Source of the DNA: Clostridia bacterium
GTDB taxonomy: Bacteria > Bacillota > Clostridia > Christensenellales > Maliibacteriaceae
Length of the DNA stretch: 6,376 nucleotides
Reading direction: 5' to 3'
Assembly: GCA_017935825.1 (NCBI GenBank)
Contig: JAGBGW010000312.1
Coordinates: forward strand, 1-6,376
Shown: positions 1 through 5,702 of the stretch, one piece after another
Numbering within the stretch: position 1 is the first letter of the stretch
How the letters are laid out: the number at the start of each line of letters is the position of its first letter
Position numbers and translations under genes: made by a program
Notes under the pieces: generated by a model
Seen by the model: the letters and a program-made list of their open reading frames with translations, nothing else
Database searches by the model: none
Told to the model about the DNA's origin: nothing

Positions 1-1201
1 CAAAGGTCTCGTCCTCATTGATGAGGACCTTGTCCTCCAGTGTCAAACGATAGAAGGTGTACTGGATATAGCGGCGAAGGATGCCCATGTCGTTTTGTGC
101 GCTGTCGCTGAAATCCCAGCGCTCGGGCAGTGCCATATCGGAAAGTTCTTTAAGGAAGCTTTGCCAGGAACCCAGGAATGCAAACTGTTCCAGCATCTTG
201 CCGGGGGTATTCTGCTTGGGACGCTTGCTGCCCACATAGCTTAAGAACCATGCAAATTCGCCGTAATCGGTGGGCTTGATGGCGGCAGTGATCATGGCGC
301 CGTTCTGGTCAAGGATGCCCGTTTCAAAAAGATAGGAACCATTCTCCCAGCGCAGTTTTCCTGCGACGGCAGCTGCAGCATAGTTGTCTTTGAGCTGCTC
401 GATCTGTTCCTGCGAAGGCATCTGTTCCTGTCCGCTTACAAGCAGATTGAAGATGGTCAGTGTCTTAAAGGGCAATTTGATGGAACCATCCACCTGTGCA
501 GGATATTCAGGCGTTTCCTTTGTGGGTGCAGCCTGCACCGTTTCCTCCCAGGTGGGCATGCGATGGATGGTCACAAGTACCTGCGGCACACCGCCCATGA
601 CATGCTCTTCAAAGGTCAAAAACTCAGGCAATGCTTCCAGCAGCGTGCGCATTTTGGCAAAGCCGTATCGTTCCTTGTTCATCTGACGATCCACCATCAG
701 TTTGCTGATGGTAGCCATATGCAGTTTTTCATCCAGCGGCAGTTCAGCCGTCAGCATGCGATAGATTTCCTTTTTATCCTCCAGGGACACTTCCTGCGTC
801 CTGGGCTGCATATCCTGACGGCGGATGCCCTTGTGCAATTCAAACATCAGATGCCAAGGCTTGCCCGTCTCATAGCGGTTGGGCACTAAGGTCACATTGG
901 CAAAGGGCGTGGAGAATCGGAAGGACGTATCGCCCTGATAAAAGTCGCCGCGTGATGCTTCAAAGGCATTGGCGATCTGCTCATAGGATTCCTCCGTGCT
1001 CTGTCCCGTCATATCCGCATAGCCATTCAGGCTCTTTGCGGGAATGCTGACGATATCGTTGAAGGCGCCTTCCACATTAACGCGGACGGGTGCTTCCTGC
1101 GCTGCAGGTTTTGCCGCCTTTTCATTGGGAATGATATGATAATCCGCCTGCGTCATCAGCTGATCCCACACAGTCTGCATTTTATCCTGATCGTTATTCA
1201 A
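1..1201 (-). CDS. LOTUS/OST-HTH-like and DUF3825 domain protein, 3' end cut by window edge
   Basis: An open frame of 400 codons runs from a TTG start at 1201 to the left edge without a stop. The start is set by an AGGAGG ribosome binding site at 1210-1215, 8 nt upstream; no ATG fits as well. Residues about 139-214 resemble a LOTUS/OST-HTH winged helix: a helix with LHMATISKLM, then YGFAKMRTLLEALPEF, then a strand ending VLVTIHR, the usual 'YG..kl..LLe.lP...lt.tHR' pattern. Residues about 340-400 match the start of DUF3825: GSWQSFLKELSDMALPERW, then a D-F, then ILRRYIQYTFYRL. Residues 30-135 and 236-330 I do not recognise. LOTUS domains are known or predicted RNA binders, in some studies of G-rich or G-quadruplex RNA; DUF3825 has no firm function known to me. 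A cytosolic RNA-binding role is therefore inference. No signal peptide or membrane segment is visible. It is probably transcribed from its own promoter at 1248-1276, downstream of the tRNA gene. Confidence 0.85.
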   Translation of the reverse strand, partial: MNNDQDKMQTVWDQLMTQADYHIIPNEKAAKPAAQEAPVRVNVEGAFNDIVSIPAKSLNGYADMTGQSTEESYEQIANAFEASRGDFYQGDTSFRFSTPFANVTLVPNRYETGKPWHLMFELHKGIRRQDMQPRTQEVSLEDKKEIYRMLTAELPLDEKLHMATISKLMVDRQMNKERYGFAKMRTLLEALPEFLTFEEHVMGGVPQVLVTIHRMPTWEETVQAAPTKETPEYPAQVDGSIKLPFKTLTIFNLLVSGQEQMPSQEQIEQLKDNYAAAAVAGKLRWENGSYLFETGILDQNGAMITAAIKPTDYGEFAWFLSYVGSKRPKQNTPGKMLEQFAFLGSWQSFLKELSDMALPERWDFSDSAQNDMGILRRYIQYTFYRLTLEDKVLINEDETF

Positions 1202-1209
1202 TATACAAA

Positions 1210-1215
1210 CCTCCT
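1210..1215 (-). promoter_or_regulatory. Ribosome binding site deciding the TTG start at 1201
   Basis: AGGAGG on the minus strand, within AAAAAGGAGG, lies 8 nt before TTG at 1199-1201. The next in-frame ATG (codon 8) has no comparable site, so the TTG is preferred. Confidence 0.85.
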
Positions 1216-1247
1216 TTTTGAGCATTTAAAACAAAAATTCTGTTTCT

Positions 1248-1276
1248 ATCATAATAAGAGTCTTAAAAAAATGCAA
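1248..1276 (-). promoter_or_regulatory. Probable promoter of the LOTUS–DUF3825 gene
   Basis: On the minus strand TATGAT (1248-1253) is preceded by TTGCAT (1271-1276) with a 17-bp spacer. The -10 matches the sigma-A consensus in 5 of 6 positions and the -35 in only 3 of 6. The -35 sits just past the U-tract of the tRNA terminator, so the two elements almost touch. It is the only plausible promoter in the 68 bp between the terminator and the ribosome binding site. Confidence 0.5.
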
Positions 1277-1277
1277 G

Positions 1278-1307
1278 AAAAAAGCTCCGCTGAAATATCA
1301 GCGGAGC
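1278..1307 (-). terminator. Intrinsic terminator after tRNA-Val
   Basis: A perfect 10-bp stem (1284-1293 with 1298-1307, arm GCTCCGCTGA) closes a 4-nt loop and is followed on the minus strand by six T (1283-1278), with a further T-run after that. It begins 4 nt past the tRNA discriminator base. Confidence 0.9.
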
Positions 1308-1310
1308 AAG

Positions 1311-1384
1311 TGGGTCCAAATGGACTCGAACCATCGACCTCTACGATGTCAACGTAGCGCTCTAACCAGCTGAGCTATGGACCC
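1311..1384 (-). tRNA. tRNA-Val (anticodon GAC)
   Basis: The minus strand folds into a complete 74-nt cloverleaf. The 7-bp acceptor stem is GGGTCCA with TGGACCC, the D-arm GCTC/GAGC, and the anticodon stem CTACG/CGTAG around the loop TTGACAT. The variable loop is AGGTC, and the T-arm GATGG/CCATT contains TTCGAGT, with one G-T pair. The anticodon GAC reads valine codon GUC (and GUU by wobble). The discriminator is A. The next bases are CTT, so the 3' CCA is not encoded and must be added by CCA-adding enzyme. It is a single tRNA unit with its own promoter and terminator. Confidence 0.95.
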
Positions 1385-1402
1385 GCAACTGGCGACTTCT
1401 CT

Positions 1403-1430
1403 ATTATACACAAATGCAGGAAAATTGCAA
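1403..1430 (-). promoter_or_regulatory. Promoter of tRNA-Val
   Basis: On the minus strand a perfect TATAAT (1403-1408) is preceded by TTGCAA (1425-1430) with a 16-bp spacer. The predicted start falls 10 to 15 nt before the mature tRNA 5' end at 1384, leaving a short leader for RNase P removal. Confidence 0.75.
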
Positions 1431-1518
1431 GCATTATTTGTAAAAATGCCAAAACTTTTTCGCACATCCAATGATATTAACGAATGATAAAATTTCCTGA
1501 CTGCTTCCGTCGTTTGGA

Positions 1519-1547
1519 TTGAAGCAAGAGTCCTGATACGGTATAAT
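1519..1547 (+). promoter_or_regulatory. Promoter of the DUF4364 gene
   Basis: TTGAAG (1519-1524) and a perfect TATAAT (1542-1547) are separated by 17 bp. The ribosome binding site starts about 15 nt after the -10, so the mRNA leader is short (about 25 nt) with no room for a riboswitch. It diverges from the tRNA-Val promoter. Confidence 0.8.
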
Positions 1548-1577
1548 AAATCCATCAACAAAAGGAGGAATTATTCT

Positions 1578-2105
1578 GTGTCCGCAGTACCTCTTTCCCA
1601 AAAACTCGTGGTATTGTGCATGCTTGCCCGCTGCCAGCATCCCCTGACAAGTGAGCAGATCGACGTGTACATGATGGAAAATCATTGGAGCGATTACATG
1701 CTGGTACAGCAGCTCAAGGCAGAGCTTGTGGAAGCCGGCTTCGTCACCGTATCGGATGATGCACCGTACTTTTACATGATCACCAGCGACGGCACCGAAG
1801 CGCTGGATCTGTTCATTTCCGCCCATATGCCGCCCTATGTGCGCAATCAGGTGGAAAATTTTGTCGCTGACAATCGCGCGCGGATGCTCAACGAAAGCAC
1901 CGTCTTCACCGACGTACAGCCGCAGGACGACTTTTCCTACTGTGCGCATCTTCGCCTTTACGAAGGCCGCCATCTGGTGATGGACCTTCGGATGAACTTT
2001 ACCAAGAAGCAGGATGCACTGGCACTTGCCAAGGGCTTCCGCACCCAGGCTGAATCCATCCGCGAAAAGATCAACATGTGCGCGATCCCTGCAGAACTGG
2101 AGTAA
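1578..2105 (+). CDS. DUF4364 family protein (winged-helix-like)
   Basis: A 175-residue protein with a GTG start at 1578, chosen because AAAGGAGG (1561-1568) lies 9 nt upstream. It matches the DUF4364 family common in Clostridia in length and layout. An N-terminal winged-helix-like part (residues about 5-75) has the pattern LTSEQIDVYMM, then LKAELVEAGFVTVSDDAP, Y-F-Y-M and ITSDGTEALDLF. An alpha/beta C-terminal half (about 90-170) follows, and 'IP.y.r..v..f' is seen as MPPYVRNQVENFVADN. The fold suggests a DNA-binding regulator, but the family's function is unknown to me and no ligand site is evident. It is a soluble cytosolic protein without signal or membrane segment. It is transcribed alone from its own promoter, convergent with coaBC, and the two share a terminator. 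Confidence 0.85.
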   Translation: MSAVPLSQKLVVLCMLARCQHPLTSEQIDVYMMENHWSDYMLVQQLKAELVEAGFVTVSDDAPYFYMITSDGTEALDLFISAHMPPYVRNQVENFVADNRARMLNESTVFTDVQPQDDFSYCAHLRLYEGRHLVMDLRMNFTKKQDALALAKGFRTQAESIREKINMCAIPAELE

Positions 2106-2117
2106 AAAGCCCAAAAG

Positions 2118-2156
2118 AAAAAAGACAGTTGATGTTTTGCCGTCAACTGTCTTTTT
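2118..2156. terminator. Bidirectional terminator between DUF4364 gene and coaBC
   Basis: A 9-bp perfect stem (GACAGTTGA at 2124-2132 with TCAACTGTC at 2143-2151) has a 10-nt loop. It is flanked by six A (2118-2123) and five T (2152-2156), so it has a U-tract when read in either direction. It lies 12 nt after the DUF4364 stop and 10 nt after the coaBC stop, serving both convergent genes. Confidence 0.9.
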
Positions 2157-2166
2157 ATTATGCCTT

Positions 2167-3354
2167 TTAACGTTTCTGTGCCTCGTCCAGAGCCTGTGTT
2201 ACCAGCTTTTCGGCTACTTCTTCTTTGGACATCATGGGCCACTCACAGGCGCCCTCAGAGGTGATGACGGTGACGATATTGGTGGCAACGTCAAAACCTG
2301 CACCGGGGCGGGTGACATCGTTCAAAACCATCATGTCAAGGTTCTTACGCTCCATTTTACCCAGTGCATGTTCCATGCAGTCATAGGTTTCCGCTGCAAA
2401 GCCCACAAGGAACTGGTGGGTCTTTTTTGCGCCCATGGTACCAAGCACATCGGGGGTGGAGGTAAGTTCAAGCGAAAGATCATCCTTTTTATGGAGCTTC
2501 TGGTCGTAGGTCTCCACGGGTGTATAGTCCGCAGGTGCAGCTGCCTTGAAGACAATGTCGATATCCTCGTAGACGGACAGCACCGCATCCAGCATCTGCG
2601 TGGTGGATTCCACCGGCAGTACTTTTACGCCATAGGGTACATCGATGGCACAAGGACCGGTTACCAAAGTGACGTCCGCACCCATTCTTGCCGCCGCACG
2701 GGCGATGGCATAGCCCATCTTGCCGCTGGAGCGGTTGGAAATAAAGCGCACGGGGTCGATTGCTTCACGGGTGGGACCTGCGGAAACAAGAATTTTCTTA
2801 CCCTTTGCAGGACCGTCCTTGCCCAGCATCAGCATGGTGCGCTCGAAGATCTCCTCAGGCTCACACATGCGGCCTGTTCCCATCACGCCGCAGGCAAGGT
2901 CACCGTCTGCAGGACCGATCATGGTGGCACCGCGGGCGATCAGCTTTGCCACATTCTCCTGCGTTGCAGGATTTTTCCACATCACTTCGTTCATGGCAGG
3001 TGCAAATGCAACCGGCACGGATGCGGCAAGAAGCACGGAGGACACAAGGTCATCCGCAATGCCGCAGACGGCTTTTGCCATGATATTGCCCGTGGCAGGT
3101 GCAACGACGATGGCGTCATACTGCTGGGCAAGGACGATATGCAGCGGTCGGGTGATCTCATCTTTCAATGCCGCATCGTCATAGACGGGATTTTTGCTTA
3201 AAATCCCCAGTGTCATGGGCGTGACAAACTGCTTTGCAGATTCGGTCATGACGCAGGTGACGTCGATGTCCTCTTTTACAAAGCAGCGCACAAGCTGTGC
3301 GCATTTAAAGGCGGCGATACCGCCGCTGATGCAAAGCACAATGCGTTTTTTCAT
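2167..3354 (-). CDS. coaBC: Bifunctional phosphopantothenoylcysteine decarboxylase / phosphopantothenate–cysteine ligase
   Basis: Makes 4'-phosphopantetheine for coenzyme A in two steps: CoaB joins 4'-phosphopantothenate to cysteine (CTP-dependent), and the FMN enzyme CoaC decarboxylates the product. The length of 395 residues is near normal. In the N-terminal CoaC domain (1-180) I see the flavin motif GGIAAFK (11-17), catalytic H72 in PLHIVLA, PAMN with N122, and the active-site C155 in DGDLACGVMGTGRM. In the C-terminal CoaB domain (about 185-395) are SAGPTREAIDPVRFISNRSS with N207, AAPADYTP, the lysine-rich KKDD, STPDVL and VGFAAET. The start is ATG at 3354, with GGGAG about 11 nt upstream; the open frame extends to 3414, but that stretch is the rpoZ terminator hairpin. 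It is the last gene of the yicC–remA–gmk–rpoZ series but is separated from rpoZ by a terminator, so expression probably needs read-through or a promoter I could not identify. Confidence 0.97.
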   Translation of the reverse strand: MKKRIVLCISGGIAAFKCAQLVRCFVKEDIDVTCVMTESAKQFVTPMTLGILSKNPVYDDAALKDEITRPLHIVLAQQYDAIVVAPATGNIMAKAVCGIADDLVSSVLLAASVPVAFAPAMNEVMWKNPATQENVAKLIARGATMIGPADGDLACGVMGTGRMCEPEEIFERTMLMLGKDGPAKGKKILVSAGPTREAIDPVRFISNRSSGKMGYAIARAAARMGADVTLVTGPCAIDVPYGVKVLPVESTTQMLDAVLSVYEDIDIVFKAAAPADYTPVETYDQKLHKKDDLSLELTSTPDVLGTMGAKKTHQFLVGFAAETYDCMEHALGKMERKNLDMMVLNDVTRPGAGFDVATNIVTVITSEGACEWPMMSKEEVAEKLVTQALDEAQKR

Positions 3355-3378
3355 TATGCACTCATCTCCCTCTTTTTT

Positions 3379-3413
3379 AAAAAATGCGCCGTCATAAAAC
3401 TTATGGCGGCGCA
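3379..3413 (-). terminator. Intrinsic terminator or attenuator between rpoZ and coaBC
   Basis: On the minus strand a 12 to 13-bp stem (3401-3413 with 3385-3397, one G-T pair, 3-nt loop) has a GC-rich base TGCGCC/GGCGCA and is followed by six T (3384-3379). The T-run is followed directly by six A. It starts 23 nt past the rpoZ stop and ends 25 nt before the coaBC ATG. Confidence 0.85.
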
Positions 3414-3435
3414 CAAAGCTATCTATCGGAAATAC

Positions 3436-3636
3436 TTATTCGTCGTCGCGGTGATAACGAACCTTTTCCACTGCGATCTCTTCCACTGCTGCAGCAACGG
3501 GGTATTCGGGATCGCCCTTTTCCACCATTACATCGCTGCCATCCACGATCTGGCGAGCGCGCTTTGCGGTCTCAACAGTCAGGGTATAGCGGCAGTCAAC
3601 TTTTTCCATCAGTTCATCAAGCGGCGGATAAATCAT
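3436..3636 (-). CDS. rpoZ: DNA-directed RNA polymerase omega subunit
   Basis: A 66-residue omega subunit, which helps fold and hold the beta' subunit in RNA polymerase. The N-terminus MIYPPLDELMEKVDCRYTL followed by AKRARQIVDG is the diagnostic omega signature (Y-P.l.eLl.kv..RYtLv..aAKRARqI). The C-terminal half is short and acidic, ending VEKVRYHRDDE, as is usual in Clostridia. The ATG at 3634-3636 overlaps the gmk stop as ATGA (4-nt overlap), so the two are translationally coupled. A strong terminator hairpin starts 23 nt after its stop, so it may be the last gene of the main transcript. Confidence 0.93.
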   Translation of the reverse strand: MIYPPLDELMEKVDCRYTLTVETAKRARQIVDGSDVMVEKGDPEYPVAAAVEEIAVEKVRYHRDDE

Positions 3637-4259
3637 AATTCTTTTCCCTCCAAAAGCATTTTGTATGCATGTGTATTGCGCGACACGCGGCGTGCTTCCG
3701 ATGCAAGGATCATTGCAACATCCTCTGTTGCACGGTCCAGTTCATCGTTGATCACAAGGTAGTCGTAGTGTTCCATATAATCAAGCTCTGCCGTGGCGGA
3801 TGCGCAGCGAAGCGCAAGGGCTTCGGGGGTCTCCGTACCGCGGGCGGCAAGGCGCTTGTGCAGGATTTCGATGGACGGGGGTACAATGAATACCAGCACC
3901 GCCTCGGGGATCAGTTTTTTCACATTCAATGCGCCCTGAATATCGATTTCAAGGAGCATGTCGCTTCCCTCTTCCAAGGTCTTTTTCACAAAGGAAATGG
4001 GCGTGCCGTAAAAGTTGCCGTAAACCTCGGCCCATTCAAGGAACTCGCCTGCATCACGCATGGCAGCAAACTCTTCCACGGTCTTGAAGAAGTAGTGAAC
4101 GCCGTCCACTTCGCCGTTTCGAGGTTGTCTGGTCGTCACAGAAATTGACAGTTTCAGATCTTCGCGGATTTTGCGAAGGGCGGTGCACACCGTGCCCTTG
4201 CCTGCACCCGAAGGTCCGGATACCACGAGCAGTACGCCCGCACGTTTGTTGTTACTCAT
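3633..4259 (-). CDS. gmk: Guanylate kinase
   Basis: Phosphorylates GMP to GDP with ATP, an essential step in guanine nucleotide and dGTP supply and in recycling (p)ppGpp precursors. From the ATG at 4259 the protein has 208 residues, normal for the family. Visible are the P-loop GPSGAGKGT (15-23), the GMP-binding stretch S40-V-T-T-R44-Q-P-R47 with Y56, EFLEWAEVYGNFYGTP (72-87) and LLEIDIQGA. A longer frame from GTG at 4274 adds five residues, but the family normally begins close to MSNNKRAG-type termini, so 4259 is preferred. The start lies inside the end of remA (8-nt overlap) and no well-spaced ribosome binding site is seen, which points to translational coupling. Its stop overlaps the rpoZ start. 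Confidence 0.97.
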   Translation of the reverse strand: MSNNKRAGVLLVVSGPSGAGKGTVCTALRKIREDLKLSISVTTRQPRNGEVDGVHYFFKTVEEFAAMRDAGEFLEWAEVYGNFYGTPISFVKKTLEEGSDMLLEIDIQGALNVKKLIPEAVLVFIVPPSIEILHKRLAARGTETPEALALRCASATAELDYMEHYDYLVINDELDRATEDVAMILASEARRVSRNTHAYKMLLEGKEL

Positions 4260-4518
4260 CTTCCTGTCCCACACTTTCCCGTACGCTCAGGCGGTTTGCA
4301 ACCGTTTCAGGCTGCACGGCGGACAAGATCACATGTCCTGAATCCGTAAAAACCACGGCGCGCGTACGACGTCCGTAAGTTGCGTCAATCAAAACGCTGC
4401 GCTCACGCGCCTCGGTGATCGCACGCTTGATGGGTGCGGATTCGGGGCTGACGATGGCCACAATGCGTTCGGCGCTTACGATGTTGCCAAAACCGATATT
4501 GACAAGTCTGACCGCCAT
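4252..4518 (-). CDS. remA: RemA-like extracellular matrix regulator (DUF370)
   Basis: An 88-residue protein of the RemA/DUF370 family. In Bacillus subtilis RemA is a DNA-binding activator of biofilm matrix and osmoprotection operons; in Clostridia the targets are largely unknown, and the gene sits next to gmk in many Firmicutes. The family pattern is clear: LVNIGFGNIVSAERIVAIVS, then SAPIKR, then A-R-E-R, LIDATYGRRTRAVV, a D-S-G-H turn and ILSAVQPETVANRL. The start is ATG at 4518, with AAAGGAG 9 nt upstream. A 7-bp inverted repeat spans this site and start codon (4517-4537). The C-terminal tail (RESVGQEDE) overlaps the gmk start. The gap to yicC is 30 nt. Confidence 0.93.
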   Translation of the reverse strand: MAVRLVNIGFGNIVSAERIVAIVSPESAPIKRAITEARERSVLIDATYGRRTRAVVFTDSGHVILSAVQPETVANRLSVRESVGQEDE

Positions 4519-4537
4519 GAAAGAACGCTCCTTTCAT
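4517..4537 (-). promoter_or_regulatory. Hairpin over the remA ribosome binding site and start codon
   Basis: In the mRNA AUGAAAG (4537-4531) can pair perfectly with CUUUCAU (4523-4517) around a 7-nt loop GAGCGUU. The Shine-Dalgarno AAAGGAG is split between stem and loop, and the AU of the remA start codon lies in the base of the stem. It could damp or tune remA initiation. Confidence 0.5.
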
Positions 4538-4548
4538 CTTTGAGAGTT

Positions 4549-5430
4549 TTATTCGATGTTCTGTACCTGCTCGCGAATCTTTTCGATCTCGCTTTTTGCA
4601 CGAACCACCAGGTTTGCAACCGCAAGGTCAGCGGATTTGGAGCCGATGGTGTTGATCTCGCGGTTCATTTCCTGTACAAGGAAATCCAGCTTTCTGCCGA
4701 CGGATGCATCGCCGCTGTCCAGAATCTGCTTCATCTGCACCATGTGGCTTGCAAGACGAACAAGTTCCTCGGTGATGCTGCCGCGCTCCACGATCAGGAC
4801 CACTTCCTGTTCCAGACGCTCGGGATCAAAACGGGCATTTTCGAGGATCTCGGTGACCTTCTGGGTCAGTCGAGCGCGAGCTTCCTGCTGAATCTGCGGC
4901 ACGCGCGCGGTGATCTCATCCACGATGGAGCATACCACGTCACAGCGCTGGCACAAATCCTTTGCAAGGGCTGCACCTTCCACGCGGCGCATGGCAATCA
5001 GTTCTTCCAGAGCCTGTGCCATTGCATCCTTGGCAATTGCCAGCTGGCTTTCACGATCCTCATCCGCTTCCTGCTGCACAAGCACATCGGGCAGGCGCAT
5101 CAAGGTAACAGTAGAAAGGTCATTTTCCACACCGCAGACTTCGCTCAACGTCTTTGCCGCCTGCACATAGCTTTTTGCCAGTGCTTCGTCACAGACGATG
5201 GTCTTTGCATCCTCGCGGGTGTTTTTATAGGTAACAAAAATATCTACATGACCGCGGCTCAGTGCGGACTGCATCTGTTTTCTCAGTGCATCCTCTGCAA
5301 AGCCAAGGGTCTTGGGAATACGAAAGGAAGTATCAAGGTAGCGGTGGTTGACTGCACGAAGCTCAATGGAGACCTCGCGACCATCCACAGCTGCTTTGCC
5401 GCTTCCATAACCCGTCATGCTCAAAGCCAT
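4549..5430 (-). CDS. yicC: YicC/YloC family endoribonuclease
   Basis: A 293-residue member of the YicC family (YloC in B. subtilis), shown in E. coli and B. subtilis to be an endoribonuclease and linked in E. coli to decay of some small RNAs with PNPase. The N-terminal YicC domain (about 1-155) starts MALSMTGYGSG and has ELRAVNHRYLDTSFRIP and SRGHVDIFVTY. The C-terminal DUF1732 part (about 205-293) has ERGSITEELVRLASHMVQMK, GRKLDFLVQEMNREINTIGS and IEKIREQVQNIE at the very end, all family signatures. The start is ATG at 5430, with AAGGGAG about 10 nt upstream. It is the first gene of the operon, behind a strong promoter at 5479-5507. A small hairpin lies in the leader. Confidence 0.95.
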   Translation of the reverse strand: MALSMTGYGSGKAAVDGREVSIELRAVNHRYLDTSFRIPKTLGFAEDALRKQMQSALSRGHVDIFVTYKNTREDAKTIVCDEALAKSYVQAAKTLSEVCGVENDLSTVTLMRLPDVLVQQEADEDRESQLAIAKDAMAQALEELIAMRRVEGAALAKDLCQRCDVVCSIVDEITARVPQIQQEARARLTQKVTEILENARFDPERLEQEVVLIVERGSITEELVRLASHMVQMKQILDSGDASVGRKLDFLVQEMNREINTIGSKSADLAVANLVVRAKSEIEKIREQVQNIE

Positions 5431-5448
5431 AGTTGGTTATCTCCCTTC

Positions 5449-5471
5449 GCGGTAAATTTGGGCATTACCGC
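5449..5471 (-). promoter_or_regulatory. Hairpin at the 5' end of the yicC leader
   Basis: A 7-bp inverted repeat (GCGGTAA at 5471-5465 with TTACCGC at 5455-5449 on the minus strand, 9-nt loop) starts within a few nucleotides of the predicted transcription start and ends just before the ribosome binding site. It could protect the 5' end of the operon mRNA or act as a protein site. Confidence 0.4.
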
Positions 5472-5478
5472 AAACTAA

Positions 5479-5507
5479 ATTATAGCACAAGAAATTTATG
5501 ATGACAA
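5479..5507 (-). promoter_or_regulatory. Promoter of the yicC–remA–gmk–rpoZ operon
   Basis: On the minus strand TTGTCA (5502-5507) and a perfect TATAAT (5479-5484) are 17 bp apart, and the -10 is extended (TGCTATAAT). The start is expected near 5472, giving a leader of about 42 nt. Confidence 0.88.
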
Positions 5508-5538
5508 GGAAAGTTGCTCAGATTGCCATGCTATGCAC

Positions 5539-5559
5539 GGTGTAAACATCGTTTACACC
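5539..5559. repeat. 21-bp perfect dyad, operator-like
   Basis: Two 9-bp arms (GGTGTAAAC and GTTTACACC) flank a 3-bp centre. The core TGTAAACATCGTTTACA fits the GlnR/TnrA minimal consensus TGTNA-N7-TNACA, although the AT-rich centre of known sites is missing. It is centred about 77 bp upstream of the predicted yicC start. There is no T-run on either side, so it is not a terminator. The regulator is unknown. Confidence 0.55.
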
Positions 5560-5588
5560 ACTCGCAAAGATTTGTATTTGCTTTTCAC

Positions 5589-5633
5589 AACAAAACATTG
5601 ACCCCGTCTGCGGATGGCGTCACAGGCGGGGTC
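5589..5633 (-). terminator. Possible terminator hairpin in the yicC upstream region
   Basis: An 11-bp stem (GACCCCGCCTG at 5633-5623 with CAGACGGGGTC at 5610-5600 on the minus strand, one G-T pair, 12-nt loop) is followed by AATGTTTTGTTG, which is T-rich but interrupted. It would end a transcript from 5772 or from the gene at 5856-6376 before the yicC promoter. On the plus strand there is no T-run. Confidence 0.45.
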
Positions 5634-5640
5634 TTGCACC

Positions 5641-5702
5641 ACAACATTGCCTTTGGAAGGAGTTTGAGCTTGAAGAAGGATAAGTTTAATCGGCAATGTT
5701 GT
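5641..5702. repeat. 11-bp inverted repeat with competing third arm
   Basis: ACAACATTGCC (5641-5651) and GGCAATGTTGT (5692-5702) are perfect inverted repeats 40 nt apart. The right arm also belongs to a second inverted repeat: ATGTTGTT (5696-5703) with AACAACAT (5711-5718), 7-nt loop. The two pairings exclude each other. Confidence 0.6.

Noticed and set aside
1434..2114. Minus-strand open frame opposite the DUF4364 gene
   Set aside because: It covers the DUF4364 promoter and coding region in antisense, and no recognisable domain is seen.
2014..3201. Long plus-strand open frame (395 codons) opposite coaBC
   Set aside because: It is antisense to a clear coaBC, starts inside the DUF4364 gene and reads through the bidirectional terminator. 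Its composition is rich in Cys, His and Gly, typical of a shadow frame.
3355..3414. Upstream extension of coaBC (20 residues to an ATG at 3414)
   Set aside because: The added codons translate the rpoZ terminator hairpin. The ATG at 3354 has a ribosome binding site, and the family begins at the flavin motif strand.
4260..4274. GTG start five codons upstream for gmk
   Set aside because: Possible, but the family's usual N-terminus and the ATG at 4259 fit better.
4540..5478. Long plus-strand open frame (312 codons) opposite yicC
   Set aside because: It is antisense to the conserved yicC, has no promoter or ribosome binding site, and has shadow-like composition.
5539..5559. BirA-type biotin operator
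   Set aside because: The half-site resembles GTAAAC but known BirA sites have a much longer spacer between arms than the 3 bp seen here.
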